NCBI GenBank assembly: GCA_963774195.1
Contig: CAVZDY010000001.1
Span: 1,426,001 to 1,490,000, forward strand
From: Roseiarcus sp963774195
Lineage (GTDB): Bacteria; Pseudomonadota; Alphaproteobacteria; Rhizobiales; Beijerinckiaceae
Direction of reading: 5' to 3'
DNA length: 64,000 nt
Positions 10,343 to 18,265 of this stretch are shown in pieces (within the stretch, counting starts at the first letter, position 1; every line of letters begins with the position of its first letter). The position numbers and the translations under genes are program-made. A model generated the notes under the pieces. It had not been told where the DNA came from, searched no databases, and worked only from the letters and a program-made list of their open reading frames with translations.

Positions 10343-11017
10343 ATGGGCACCCACGTTACATTCAAACGGCCCGACGGCGCCGAGGCGAAGGGCTATCTCG
10401 CCAATGCGGCGCGCGGCGATGCGCCGGGAGTCGTCGTGATTCAGGAGTGGTGGGGACTGCAGGAGCAGATCAAGGGCCTGGTCGATCGTTTCGCGCTCGC
10501 GGGCTTCGACGCTCTCGCGCCCGATCTCTACAAGGGCGTGGTCGTGCCGTACCATGACGCCGACGCGGCGGGTAAAGAGATGTCGTCGCTCAACTTCATC
10601 GACGCGACCGAGCAGACGGTGCGCGGCGCGGTGCAGTTCCTCAAGCGCAATGGGGCCAAGGTCGGCCTGACCGGCTTCTGCATGGGCGGCGCGGTCGCGG
10701 TCATCGGCGCGGCGAAGATCCCCGAGCTTACCGCCGCGGTCAGCTTCTACGGCCTGCCGCCGGCCGAGGCCGCCAAGCCGGCGGACGTGAAGGTGCCCCT
10801 CCAGGGCCACTTCGCAAATCGCGACGACTATATCGCCCCGCCGATGGTGGACGCCTTCGAGAAGGGCCTGAAGGACGCCGGCCGCGACTACGAATTTTTC
10901 CGCTATGACGCGGACCACGCCTTCGTCAACGAGCAGCGCATGTCGGTGCACGACCGCGAGGCGTCCGAGCTCGCTTGGGCGCGCGCGACGGCGTTCTTCA
11001 AGAAGCACCTGGGCTAA
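10343..11017 (+). CDS. dienelactone hydrolase family protein
   Basis: Alpha/beta hydrolase of the dienelactone hydrolase family, 224 aa, close to the usual 230-250. The nucleophile elbow is G-F-C-M-G-G with Cys113 in place of serine, as expected for the family. An Asp lies in the FANRDDYIAP segment near 158-160 and the catalytic His in DADHAF near 192. The conserved Glu of IQEWWGL near residue 36 is also present. The family hydrolyses cyclic lactones such as dienelactone, but no aromatic catabolism genes are nearby, so the substrate is open. The ATG at 10343 begins the family match (MGTHVTF). Upstream in-frame sequence is arginine-rich and unlikely to be coding. Confidence 0.88.
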   Translation: MGTHVTFKRPDGAEAKGYLANAARGDAPGVVVIQEWWGLQEQIKGLVDRFALAGFDALAPDLYKGVVVPYHDADAAGKEMSSLNFIDATEQTVRGAVQFLKRNGAKVGLTGFCMGGAVAVIGAAKIPELTAAVSFYGLPPAEAAKPADVKVPLQGHFANRDDYIAPPMVDAFEKGLKDAGRDYEFFRYDADHAFVNEQRMSVHDREASELAWARATAFFKKHLG

Positions 11018-11030
11018 GGCGTTCTTGTTC

Positions 11031-11138
11031 CCCCTCTCCCCGCAGCGCGTGGAGAGGGCCGGGGGCATGGATTTGCAGGCCTGCGGCTACTCACCAGGCC
11101 CCTCATCCTAACCTTCTCCCCGCGTGCGGGGAGAAGGG
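11031..11138. repeat. palindromic repeat pair of the CCCTCTCCCC type
   Basis: Two palindromic blocks separated by about 55 bp: CCCTCTCCCC with GGAGAGGG (11032-11058), and CCTTCTCCCCGCG with GGGGAGAAGG (11112-11137). They lie between two convergent genes and could also end transcription from both sides, although no T-run follows. A related 28-bp palindrome lies at 27380-27407. The 3' end of the CaiB-like gene lies inside the second block, which encodes its last residues. Confidence 0.8.
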
Positions 11139-12250
11139 ACTGGACGGCGCCAGGCCTCGAGCACCTCATCGAGCGTCGCCGTCTCGCCGATCGGCCCGAT
11201 CGCTGACGGCGTCTTGGAAAAACGCGGCGCCGGCGCCGGCTGCGTGACGCCGTCGACGGTCACAAAGGTTCCGCGCGCCGCGAGATGCGGATGGTTCGGC
11301 GCTTCCGAAAGCGTCAGCACCGGAGCAAAGCAGGCGTCGGTCCCTTCGAGCAGCAGGCTCCATTCCTCGCGCGTGCGGGTGAGGAACAGCGCCGCGAGCT
11401 TGGCCCGCAACTTCGGCCAAACCTCCGGGTCGTCCCGCCGGTCGAAATCCGGATCGTCTTCGAGGCCGGCGAATTTGCGGAACTGCGCATAGAACTGCGG
11501 CTCGAGCGGGCCGAGCGCGATATGCCGCCCGTCGGCGCAGGCGTAGGCGCGATAGAACGGCGCCCCGCCGTCGAGGAGATTCGCGCCGCGCCGGTCGCTC
11601 CAGCGCCCTTGCGACGACAATTCCGAGAACATCGCCATCAGCGAGGCGGCGCCGTCTGAGATCGCGCAATCGACCACTTGGCCTTCGCCGGTGCGCGCCG
11701 CCGAGAGGAGCGCGGCCAGCAGCCCAGCGACGAGATAGAGCGAACCCCCGCCATAGTCGCCGACGAGATTGAGCGGGGGCACAGGTCCGCTCTCGTCGCC
11801 GATCGCCGCCAGCGCGCCGGTGACTGCGATGTAATTGATGTCGTGGCCGGCGGCCTGCGCCAGCGGCCCAGTCTGGCCCCAGCCGGTCATGCGGCCATAG
11901 ACGAGGCGAGGATTGCGCGCGAGGACGACGTCCGGCCCGAACCCCAAGCGCTCCATCACCCCGGGACGAAAGCCCTCGATCAACGCGTCGGCGCTGTCCA
12001 ACAGGCTGAGCACGCGCTCCGTCTCCGCGGGGTCCTTCAGGTCGATCGCCACGCGCGGGCGGCCACGCGCGATGACGTTGCGCGAATAGGGATCAGAGCC
12101 GGACGGCCGGTCGAGCCGGATGACGTCCGCTCCCATATCGGCGAGCAGCATCGCGGCGAACGGACCGGGGCCGATGCCGGCGAATTCGACGATGCGCAGG
12201 CCGGCGAGCGGGCCGGATCGACCCCGGCCCTTGCTTTCGGTGGGAGGCAT
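11108..12250 (-). CDS. CaiB/BaiF family CoA transferase (alpha-methylacyl-CoA racemase type)
   Basis: A 380-aa class III CoA-transferase-fold enzyme, most like alpha-methylacyl-CoA racemase. Residues matching the known racemase active site are H136 (AAGHDINYIA), D165 (LVGDYGGGSLY) and E250 (LGPLEPQFY). Racemases interconvert 2R and 2S methyl-branched acyl-CoA thioesters so beta-oxidation can proceed. It starts at ATG 12250, 2 nt beyond the stop of the upstream dehydrogenase, so the pair is probably co-transcribed. The C-terminal RRPVPSPRTRGEG is encoded by a dispersed palindromic repeat, suggesting that repeat insertion replaced the original 3' end. A formyl- or carnitine-CoA transferase role is less likely. 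Confidence 0.87.
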   Translation of the reverse strand: MPPTESKGRGRSGPLAGLRIVEFAGIGPGPFAAMLLADMGADVIRLDRPSGSDPYSRNVIARGRPRVAIDLKDPAETERVLSLLDSADALIEGFRPGVMERLGFGPDVVLARNPRLVYGRMTGWGQTGPLAQAAGHDINYIAVTGALAAIGDESGPVPPLNLVGDYGGGSLYLVAGLLAALLSAARTGEGQVVDCAISDGAASLMAMFSELSSQGRWSDRRGANLLDGGAPFYRAYACADGRHIALGPLEPQFYAQFRKFAGLEDDPDFDRRDDPEVWPKLRAKLAALFLTRTREEWSLLLEGTDACFAPVLTLSEAPNHPHLAARGTFVTVDGVTQPAPAPRFSKTPSAIGPIGETATLDEVLEAWRRPVPSPRTRGEG

Positions 12251-12252
12251 GC

Positions 12253-13014
12253 TCAGCGGGGCGCCATGCGAATGGCGCCGTCGAGCCGGATCACCTCGCC
12301 GTTCAGCATGGCGTTGCCAATAACCGCTTCGACGAGCTGGGCATATTCGTCGGGGCGGCCGAGGCGGCTCGGGAACGGCGTCTGCTTGCCGAGCAATTCC
12401 TGGGCGGCCGGCGGCAACGATTGGAGCAGCGGCGTCAGGAACAGGCCGGGCGCGATGGTGACGACGCGAATGCCGAACTGGGAAAGATCGCGCGCGATCG
12501 GCAGCGTCATGCCGACGATGCCGCCCTTGGAGGCGGAATAGGCGGCCTGGCCGACTTGTCCGTCGTAAGCGGCGACCGAAGCGGTGTTGACGATCACGCC
12601 GCGTTCTTCGCCGAGCGGCTCGGCGCGCGACAGCGTCGCGGCGAATTTCGACAGCACGTTGAAGGTTCCGATCAAATTGACGTCGATCACCCGCTTGAAC
12701 GCGTCGAGCGCATGCGGCTGGCCTTCGCGCCCGACCGTCTTTTGCGGCGGCCCAATGCCGGCGCAATTGACGAGAATGCGCGCCTTGCCGTTGAGACCTT
12801 CGGCCTCGGCGATCGCCGAGGCGACGGCCGCGTCGTCGGAGACGTTCACGCTGGCGAACCGGCCGCCGATCTCCCGCGCCTTCGCTTCGCCGAGGTCGGC
12901 GTTGAGGTCGAAGATCGTGACCTTCGCTCCATTGCGCGCCAGCATCTCGCTGGTCGCGGCGCCGAGGCCGGACGCGCCGCCGGTGACGATCGCCGCTACG
13001 CCCTCAATCTTCAT
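12253..13014 (-). CDS. 3-hydroxyacyl-CoA dehydrogenase-like SDR oxidoreductase
   Basis: Classical short-chain dehydrogenase, 253 aa. NAD-binding TGGASGLG is at 11-18, NCAG at 83-86, and the catalytic Ser146, Tyr159 and Lys163 lie in NTASVAAYDG and YSASKGG. Overall pattern (IEGVAAIVTGGASGLG, FDLNAD, APGLFLTPLL) matches type II 3-hydroxyacyl-CoA / 2-methyl-3-hydroxybutyryl-CoA dehydrogenases. These oxidise the 3-hydroxyl of short or branched acyl-CoA with NAD. Together with the adjoining racemase-like gene and the divergent thiolase it suggests fatty-acid or branched-chain acyl-CoA degradation. It diverges from the thiolase across 140 bp. Confidence 0.88.
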   Translation of the reverse strand: MKIEGVAAIVTGGASGLGAATSEMLARNGAKVTIFDLNADLGEAKAREIGGRFASVNVSDDAAVASAIAEAEGLNGKARILVNCAGIGPPQKTVGREGQPHALDAFKRVIDVNLIGTFNVLSKFAATLSRAEPLGEERGVIVNTASVAAYDGQVGQAAYSASKGGIVGMTLPIARDLSQFGIRVVTIAPGLFLTPLLQSLPPAAQELLGKQTPFPSRLGRPDEYAQLVEAVIGNAMLNGEVIRLDGAIRMAPR

Positions 13015-13154
13015 GTGGTTCCTCCCGATGTCGGTTCTCTCAGATGACGCGTTCTCGGCGCCGCCGTCAACGCAGGTTGCGCCGCCGCCGCGATTGACAG
13101 CCCGGGGGCCGGCGACGGAGACTCTCGATAAGCGAACCCGAGGAGGAGACCCCC

Positions 13155-14345
13155 ATGGCCGGCGACAATGTCGTCATTGCGTCCTACGCCCGCACCCCGA
13201 TGGGCGCATTCCAGGGCGCCTTCGAGGGGGTTCGCTCGACCGAACTCGGCTCGGTCGTCGTCAAGGCGGCGGTCGAGCGCACCGGGGTCGAGCGGCAGGC
13301 GATCGAGCAAATCTACATGGGCTGCGTGTTGCCAGCCGGGCTGGGGCAGGCGCCGGCGCGCCAGGCGGCGCTCGGCGCCGGGTTGCCGCTCTCAGTCGAG
13401 GCGACGACAGTCAACAAAATGTGCGGCTCGGGCATGCAGGCGGTGATCATGGCCGCCGAGGCGATCGGCGCCGGCGCGATCGACGCCGCAGTGGCCGGCG
13501 GCATGGAGAGCATGACCGGCGCGCCCTATCTTCTTGCCAAACACCGCGGCGGCGCGCGCATCGGCCACGACCAAATCATCGATTCGATGATGATGGACGG
13601 GCTCGAGGACGCCTATGCGCCGGGCAAGCCGATGGGCGCCTTCGCGGAGGAGACCGCGCGTAGCTACCAGTTCAGCCGCGCCGAGCAGGAGGCTTACGCG
13701 CTCGAAAGCCTCAACCGCGCAAAATTCGCCATCGAGAGCGGCGCCTTCGCGGCGGAGATCGTGCCGGTGCCCGTCAAAGGGCGGCACGGCGAGATCCTCG
13801 TCGCGGAGGACGAGCAGCCGGGCAAGGCGAAACCCGAGAAGATCCCCTCCCTCAAGCCGGCCTTCGCGCCGGGCGGCACGATCACTGCCGCGACTTCCGC
13901 CTCGATTTCCGACGGCGCCGCCGCTTTGGTGCTCTCACGCGAGAGCTGGGCGCGCGCGAATGGCACGGGGAAGGTCGTCGCGCGCATCGTCGCAGCCGCC
14001 GCGCACGCCCAGGAGCCGGCGCTGTTTACGACGGCGCCTGTGCCGGCGATCCGCAAGGTTCTCGCCAGGGCCGGCTGGAGCGTCGACGACGTCGGTCTCT
14101 TCGAGGTCAACGAGGCTTTCGCCGTCGTCGCGATGATCGCGATGCGCGAACTCGGCATTCCGCACGAGCGCATCAATGTGAATGGCGGCGCGACGGCGCT
14201 CGGCCACCCGATCGGCGCGACCGGCGCGCGCATCATCGCGACGCTGATCGCCGCGCTCGAAGCACGCGGCCTCAAGCGCGGCGTCGCGGCGCTCTGCATC
14301 GGCGGCGGCGAGGCGACCGCCGTCGCGATCGAGATCGCGAACTAG
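13155..14345 (+). CDS. acetyl-CoA C-acyltransferase (thiolase)
   Basis: Thiolase, 396 aa, the normal length. The acyl-accepting cysteine is C90 in NKMCGSGMQ. H351 (ALGHPIGATGARI) and C381 (ALCIGGGEATAV) complete the active site. It either cleaves 3-ketoacyl-CoA or condenses acetyl-CoA in the cytosol. Sequence alone does not separate the degradative type from the PHB-type acetyl-CoA acetyltransferase, though the neighbouring hydroxyacyl-CoA dehydrogenase and racemase favour acyl-CoA degradation. AGGAGG at 13141-13146 precedes the ATG. An alcohol dehydrogenase follows after a 134-bp gap that contains a repeat fragment. Confidence 0.93.
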   Translation: MAGDNVVIASYARTPMGAFQGAFEGVRSTELGSVVVKAAVERTGVERQAIEQIYMGCVLPAGLGQAPARQAALGAGLPLSVEATTVNKMCGSGMQAVIMAAEAIGAGAIDAAVAGGMESMTGAPYLLAKHRGGARIGHDQIIDSMMMDGLEDAYAPGKPMGAFAEETARSYQFSRAEQEAYALESLNRAKFAIESGAFAAEIVPVPVKGRHGEILVAEDEQPGKAKPEKIPSLKPAFAPGGTITAATSASISDGAAALVLSRESWARANGTGKVVARIVAAAAHAQEPALFTTAPVPAIRKVLARAGWSVDDVGLFEVNEAFAVVAMIAMRELGIPHERINVNGGATALGHPIGATGARIIATLIAALEARGLKRGVAALCIGGGEATAVAIEIAN

Positions 14346-14346
14346 C

Positions 14347-14376
14347 CGTCATTGCGAGCGGAGCGAAGCAATCCAG
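14347..14376. repeat. GCGAAGCAATCC-type repeat fragment
   Basis: Just after the thiolase stop lies CGTCATTGCGAGCGGAGCG followed by AAGCAATCCAG, a widespread genomic repeat arm in Hyphomicrobiales. The usual second, inverted arm is not visible before the next gene, so this looks like a half element. A degenerate two-arm relative is at 59113-59151. Confidence 0.65.
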
Positions 14377-14479
14377 CGATCGCGGTCTCGCCAGCAAGCC
14401 GCAAGTCGTTCCGTTGGCGCCTCAATCGGCTGACGCTTCGATCTCGGGATCGCCACCTTCTAACGAGAGGAAAACGCGG

Positions 14480-15604
14480 ATGCGGATCAGGGCGGCGGTG
14501 CTCGAGGAGATGGGACTTGCGCGGCCGTATGCCGTCTCGCGCCCGCTGAAAGTGCAGGAGATCGAGCTCGATGGCCCCGGGCCCGGCGAAGTGCTGGTGC
14601 GCATCGTCGCCGCCGGCCTCTGCCATTCCGACCTTTCGGTCATCAACGGCGACCGGCCGCGCCCGCTGCCGATGGCGCTCGGCCATGAAGCGGCCGGGGT
14701 CGTCGAGGAGGTTGGCCCCTTCGTCGATGATCTGAAGCCCGGCGATCGCGTCGTTTCCGTATTCGTGCCGAGCTGCGGCCATTGCAGTCCCTGCATGGAG
14801 GGGCGGCCGGCGCTCTGCGAGCCGGGCGCGCAGCACAACGGAGTGGGCGATCTGCTTACTGGCGGGCGCCGGCTGCGCAGCGGCGGCGCAGTCGTGAACC
14901 ATCATCTCGGCGTTTCCGGCTTCGCCGAATATGCGACCGTCTCGCGCCGCTCGCTGGTGAAAGTCGGCGACGAGGCTCCGCTGCATATCGCCGCCTTGAT
15001 GGGCTGCGCAGTGCTGACGGGCGCGGGCGCGGTCTTCAACACGGGCGACGTACGGCCGGGCGGCACGACTGCCGTCGTCGGCCTCGGCGGCGTCGGGCTG
15101 GCGGCGATCCTCGGCGCGGCGGCGTGCGGCGCGGAGACGATCGTCGCCATCGACCGGCTCGACAGCAAGCTCGAATTCGCGCGCGACCTCGGCGCCACCC
15201 ACGCCTTCAACGCCGACGATCCCGACGTCGTCGCCAAGGTGAAGGAGGCGACCCGGGGCGGCGTCGAGGCGGCGCTCGAATTCGCCGGCTCCACCAAGGC
15301 GCTCGAACTCAGCTACGCGATCACCCGGCGGGGCGGCGTGACGATCACCGCGGGCCTCCCCAATCCGAAGGCTATGCTCGCGCTGCCCGCGGTCTCGCTC
15401 GTCGCCGAGGAGCGCACGCTGAAGGGCAGCTACCTCGGCTCCGGCGTGCCGGCGCGCGACATCCCCCGCTTCCTCGGCCTCTACAAGCGGGGCAAGCTGC
15501 CGGTGGAGAAACTGCTGACCCATCGGCTCAAGCTCGATGAGATCAACGAGGGGTTCGATCGGCTCGCGGACGGAGAGGCGGTCCGGCAGATCGTGGAGTT
15601 CTAA
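14480..15604 (+). CDS. zinc-dependent alcohol dehydrogenase
   Basis: Medium-chain zinc alcohol dehydrogenase, 374 aa. Catalytic zinc ligands are C48 (GLCHSD) and H69/E70 (GHEAAG). The structural-zinc lobe has C99, C102, C105 and C113 (CGHCSPC then ALC). A Rossmann motif GLGGVGLAAI follows, with an aspartate after the second strand (VAIDRLD), favouring NAD(H). It resembles class III or long-chain alcohol dehydrogenases. GAGAGGA at 14465-14471 supports the ATG at 14480. It lies downstream of the thiolase and could supply aldehyde or acyl intermediates, but this link is only positional. Confidence 0.88.
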   Translation: MRIRAAVLEEMGLARPYAVSRPLKVQEIELDGPGPGEVLVRIVAAGLCHSDLSVINGDRPRPLPMALGHEAAGVVEEVGPFVDDLKPGDRVVSVFVPSCGHCSPCMEGRPALCEPGAQHNGVGDLLTGGRRLRSGGAVVNHHLGVSGFAEYATVSRRSLVKVGDEAPLHIAALMGCAVLTGAGAVFNTGDVRPGGTTAVVGLGGVGLAAILGAAACGAETIVAIDRLDSKLEFARDLGATHAFNADDPDVVAKVKEATRGGVEAALEFAGSTKALELSYAITRRGGVTITAGLPNPKAMLALPAVSLVAEERTLKGSYLGSGVPARDIPRFLGLYKRGKLPVEKLLTHRLKLDEINEGFDRLADGEAVRQIVEF

Positions 15605-15622
15605 AGCGATTGGCGAGGGGCC

Positions 15623-15730
15623 GTCTTAGCCGGGCTTGTCCCGGCCATCCACGCCGGGCCGCTGCGCCTCACCGATTTGTCCCCGTGCGAGCGGCGCCGC
15701 GCGGATGGACGGGACAAGCCCGGCCAAGAC
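15623..15730. repeat. large inverted repeat, CCGGGCTTGTCCCG type
   Basis: Left arm 15623-15650 (GTCTTAGCCGGGCTTGTCCC plus GGCCATCC) and right arm 15703-15730 (GGATGGACGGGACAAGCCCG plus GCCAAGAC) are reverse complements over 28 bp with 2 mismatches, separated by 52 bp. It sits between the alcohol dehydrogenase and the binding protein. It could fold as a long stem and end transcription of the upstream gene, or simply be a mobile palindromic repeat. Confidence 0.82.
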
Positions 15731-15832
15731 GCTGGGGGCGGACTTCGGCGCAAACCGCCGCGGCTCGACCGGCTTGCTTTCGTCGCCCTTCTCGCCTTCA
15801 AAGCGCGCTCCGCGTTTTCCCAGGAGCGAGCC

Positions 15833-17425
15833 ATGCGTCGTCGTCAATTTCTGCTCGGAGCCGCCGCTGGCGTCGCCGCAATGCCTGTCCGCTGGGGCTT
15901 CGCGCAGACGCGGCAGGAGAGCCTGCGCGTGCTCAGCGAGGCCGGCCCCAATTCCTTTGATCCCATCGGCGTCGGCGTCAATCGCAATGCGATCCAGTTG
16001 CATTGGAACGTCTACGACCGCCTCGTCGCCTTCGGCGCCAAGACGCGCGACGATGGGACGCTCTACTACGATTATTTTTCGATCCAGCCCTCGCTCGCCG
16101 AGCGCTACGAGGTCTCCGGCGATGGGCGGACGCTCACCTTCCACCTGCGCCCCGACGCAACGTTCCACGACGGTTCGCCCGTCACCGCCGCGGACGTCAA
16201 ATGGTCGCTCGACCGCGTGCTGGCGAGCCCGATCGGCCAGGCGCAATTCAAGACCGGCTCGCTGACGAGCCCAGAGCAGTTCGTCGTCGCGGACGAGCAC
16301 ACGCTGACGGTGACGACGCCGCGCGCCGACCGCTTCACGCTGCCCAATCTCGCGCTGACCTATCCCGCGATCTTCAATTCCAAGCTAGCCAAGGCGCACG
16401 CGACCGACGCCGATCCCTGGGCGACGGAATGGCTCAAGACCAACGTCGCCGGCGGCGGCCCTTTCAAGCTCGACGGCTTCACGCCGGGCCAGAGCTATCA
16501 ACTGTCGCGGTTCGAGGACTGGAAGAGCGGGCCACTGCCCGGCTTCAAGCGCGTGCTGTGGCAGATCGCGCCGGCCGCTCAGACCCGGCGTAACGCACTG
16601 GAAAAGGGCGACGCCGATCTTGTGCAGGATTTGCCGCCGCAGGACGTCGTCAGCCTCTCGGCTGACTCGAAGCTCAAAATCGTCGGCGCGCCGATGGCCG
16701 GCGCGTTCCAGTTCATCGGCATGAACTCGCAAATCAAGCCGTTCGACAATGTGAAGGTGCGTCAGGCGATCGCCTATGCGTTGCCCTACGAAGCGATGTT
16801 CGCGGCGGCCTTGTTCAAGCGGGGACGCCCGCTGTTCGGGGGTTCCCCCGGCGAGCCGGCGAGCATCGAATTTCCGCGGCCGCTCGGCTACGCCACCGAT
16901 CTCGACAGAGCGAAGGCGCTGCTCGCCGAAGCGGGCCTGCCGCGGGGCTTCGCGACGACCTTCTCCTATGAATTGTCGAACGCCGAGATCGCCGAGCCGG
17001 TCGCGCAGCTCATCCAGGAGGCGCTGGCCAAGATCGGCGTGACAGTGACGATCAACAAGGCGCCGGCCGGCCAGCTCGGCACGCTGCTGCAGAACAAGCA
17101 GGTCCCCTTCTATTTCGAAGCGTCGATCGCCTTCCTCGCCGACCCGGACTACTTTTTCCGCATCTTCTACAGCGGCGCGACGCGCTGGAACTTCGGCAAT
17201 TACCAGAACCCCGAGATGGCGGCGCTCGTCGAGAAGACCCGCTTCGAAACCGACAAGGCGGCCTATGAGAGCGACGTGAAGCGCATGATCGCGCTCGCCA
17301 AGGAGGATGTCCCAATCATCCTCCTCTGGCAGCCGACCCTCGACACCGGAATGCAAAGGAGCGTCGATGGGTACGAATATCTCTTCCACCGCCAGCTCGA
17401 GTTGCGGACGCTCAGGCGGGCGTGA
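15833..17425 (+). CDS. ABC transporter substrate-binding protein, peptide/nickel type (family 5)
   Basis: Periplasmic binding protein of the DppA/OppA family, 530 aa. The N-terminus MRRRQFLLGAAAGVAAMP is a twin-arginine-like signal, with a likely cleavage after GFAQ near residue 26. The mature part has the family pattern with FHLRPDATFHDGSPVTAADV near 100-120 and the late LLAEAGLPRG and FFRIFYSGATRWN segments. It should bind peptides or similar small molecules for the importer at 18266-22235, whose genes lie on the opposite strand and converge towards it. The ATG at 15833 is chosen because it begins the signal peptide; it follows GGAG at 15823-15826. Confidence 0.9.
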   Translation: MRRRQFLLGAAAGVAAMPVRWGFAQTRQESLRVLSEAGPNSFDPIGVGVNRNAIQLHWNVYDRLVAFGAKTRDDGTLYYDYFSIQPSLAERYEVSGDGRTLTFHLRPDATFHDGSPVTAADVKWSLDRVLASPIGQAQFKTGSLTSPEQFVVADEHTLTVTTPRADRFTLPNLALTYPAIFNSKLAKAHATDADPWATEWLKTNVAGGGPFKLDGFTPGQSYQLSRFEDWKSGPLPGFKRVLWQIAPAAQTRRNALEKGDADLVQDLPPQDVVSLSADSKLKIVGAPMAGAFQFIGMNSQIKPFDNVKVRQAIAYALPYEAMFAAALFKRGRPLFGGSPGEPASIEFPRPLGYATDLDRAKALLAEAGLPRGFATTFSYELSNAEIAEPVAQLIQEALAKIGVTVTINKAPAGQLGTLLQNKQVPFYFEASIAFLADPDYFFRIFYSGATRWNFGNYQNPEMAALVEKTRFETDKAAYESDVKRMIALAKEDVPIILLWQPTLDTGMQRSVDGYEYLFHRQLELRTLRRA

Positions 17426-17443
17426 CGGACTAAGGACTCCGGC

Positions 17444-17809
17444 TCACTCCGTTCGGCTCATGAAATCGCCGGGCGGGGCCATGGTCCCCGCTATGTGCTC
17501 GTTGCCCCATCGGCAAAATTCCTGGAGCAGGGGCAAGAGCGCCCGGCCGGCTTCGGCGAGCTCATACTCGAAGCGCTCGGGCCTTGTCTGGTAAGCGACT
17601 TTTCGGACGACGCCGGCGGCTTCGAGGCGAGCCAAGCGGTCGGCGAGGACGCTGGTCGTAATGCGTTCGCGCGATTCCAAGAATTCGCCAAAGCGGCGTT
17701 TGCCGACGAGCAAATCGCGCGCCAGGAGCAGGGTCCATCGATCGCCGAGAAGATCGAGCGAGCGCGCTATCGGGCACGCCGAGCGCGGTTTGAGAAGCGT
17801 CTCGACCAT
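17444..17809 (-). CDS. HxlR family transcriptional regulator
   Basis: Winged-helix regulator of the HxlR (MarR-like) family, 121 aa. The family hallmarks are CPIARSLDLLGDRWTLLLARD near 11-31, FGEFLESRERITTSVLADRL near 40-60, and GVVRKVAYQTRPERFEYELAEAG. The single N-terminal cysteine C11 is typical of redox- or aldehyde-sensing members. The ATG at 17809 is preferred to an upstream TTG at 17821. A palindrome at 17820-17845 lies directly upstream and probably serves as the operator for this gene and for the divergent YCII gene. The 3' end approaches the binding-protein gene, with an 18-bp convergent gap. Confidence 0.9.
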   Translation of the reverse strand: MVETLLKPRSACPIARSLDLLGDRWTLLLARDLLVGKRRFGEFLESRERITTSVLADRLARLEAAGVVRKVAYQTRPERFEYELAEAGRALLPLLQEFCRWGNEHIAGTMAPPGDFMSRTE

Positions 17810-17819
17810 GAAACCTCGC

Positions 17820-17845
17820 AACTTGTGACTTGCAAGTTACAAGTT
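17820..17845. promoter_or_regulatory. palindromic operator between hxlR-type gene and YCII gene
   Basis: ACTTGT-G-ACTTG on the left and CAAGT-T-ACAAGT on the right form a 26-bp palindrome with one mismatched pair, containing repeated ACTTG steps. It lies 11 bp upstream of the regulator start and 45 bp before the YCII start. HxlR-type proteins bind such palindromes in divergent promoters, so autoregulation and control of the YCII gene are likely. No binding data exist. Confidence 0.7.
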
Positions 17846-17889
17846 ACGATGGTTAGCTTGCCTTCGCAACAGGGAGGCATTGCGGAACG

Positions 17890-18252
17890 ATGAAGTTCAT
17901 GATCTCAGCGTTCGAGACCGACGAGGACATCGCGGCGCGCGCGGGCGACGGCGGAGAACGGTCTGGCGACTATTGGCGACGCTGGAAGGCGTTCGGCGAG
18001 TCGCTGTCCAAGGCCGGCGTTGTTCGGGAAATGCAGGGACTGCGGGAAAATGCCGTGGCGCGGACCGTTCGGCTGCGAGATGGCCGCCCGGCAGAACAGG
18101 ACGGCGCCCTCTACGGCGGGCTTCATTTCGGCGGCTACTTCATCATCGATGTCGAGGACGCCGAGGCGGCGGCCGAATGGGCTGCACGGTGCCCCGCCGC
18201 AATAAATGGGGCAGTCGAAATTCGCCCGGTCTTGGCTCGCCCCGCCTCGTAA
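17890..18252 (+). CDS. YCII-related domain protein
   Basis: A 120-aa protein of the YCII-like dimeric alpha/beta barrel fold, recognised by MKFMISAF at the N-terminus, LRDGRPAEQDGALYGG in the middle, and the GGYFIIDVEDAEAAAEWAARCP strand-helix. Members are small enzymes or binding proteins of mostly unknown role. It is divergent from the HxlR-type gene and shares its palindrome, so it is a probable target of that regulator. AGGGAGG at 17871-17877 lies about 12 nt before the ATG. It ends 13 bp from the convergent ABC ATPase gene. Confidence 0.82.
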   Translation: MKFMISAFETDEDIAARAGDGGERSGDYWRRWKAFGESLSKAGVVREMQGLRENAVARTVRLRDGRPAEQDGALYGGLHFGGYFIIDVEDAEAAAEWAARCPAAINGAVEIRPVLARPAS

Positions 18253-18265
18253 TCGGAACGGCGCA

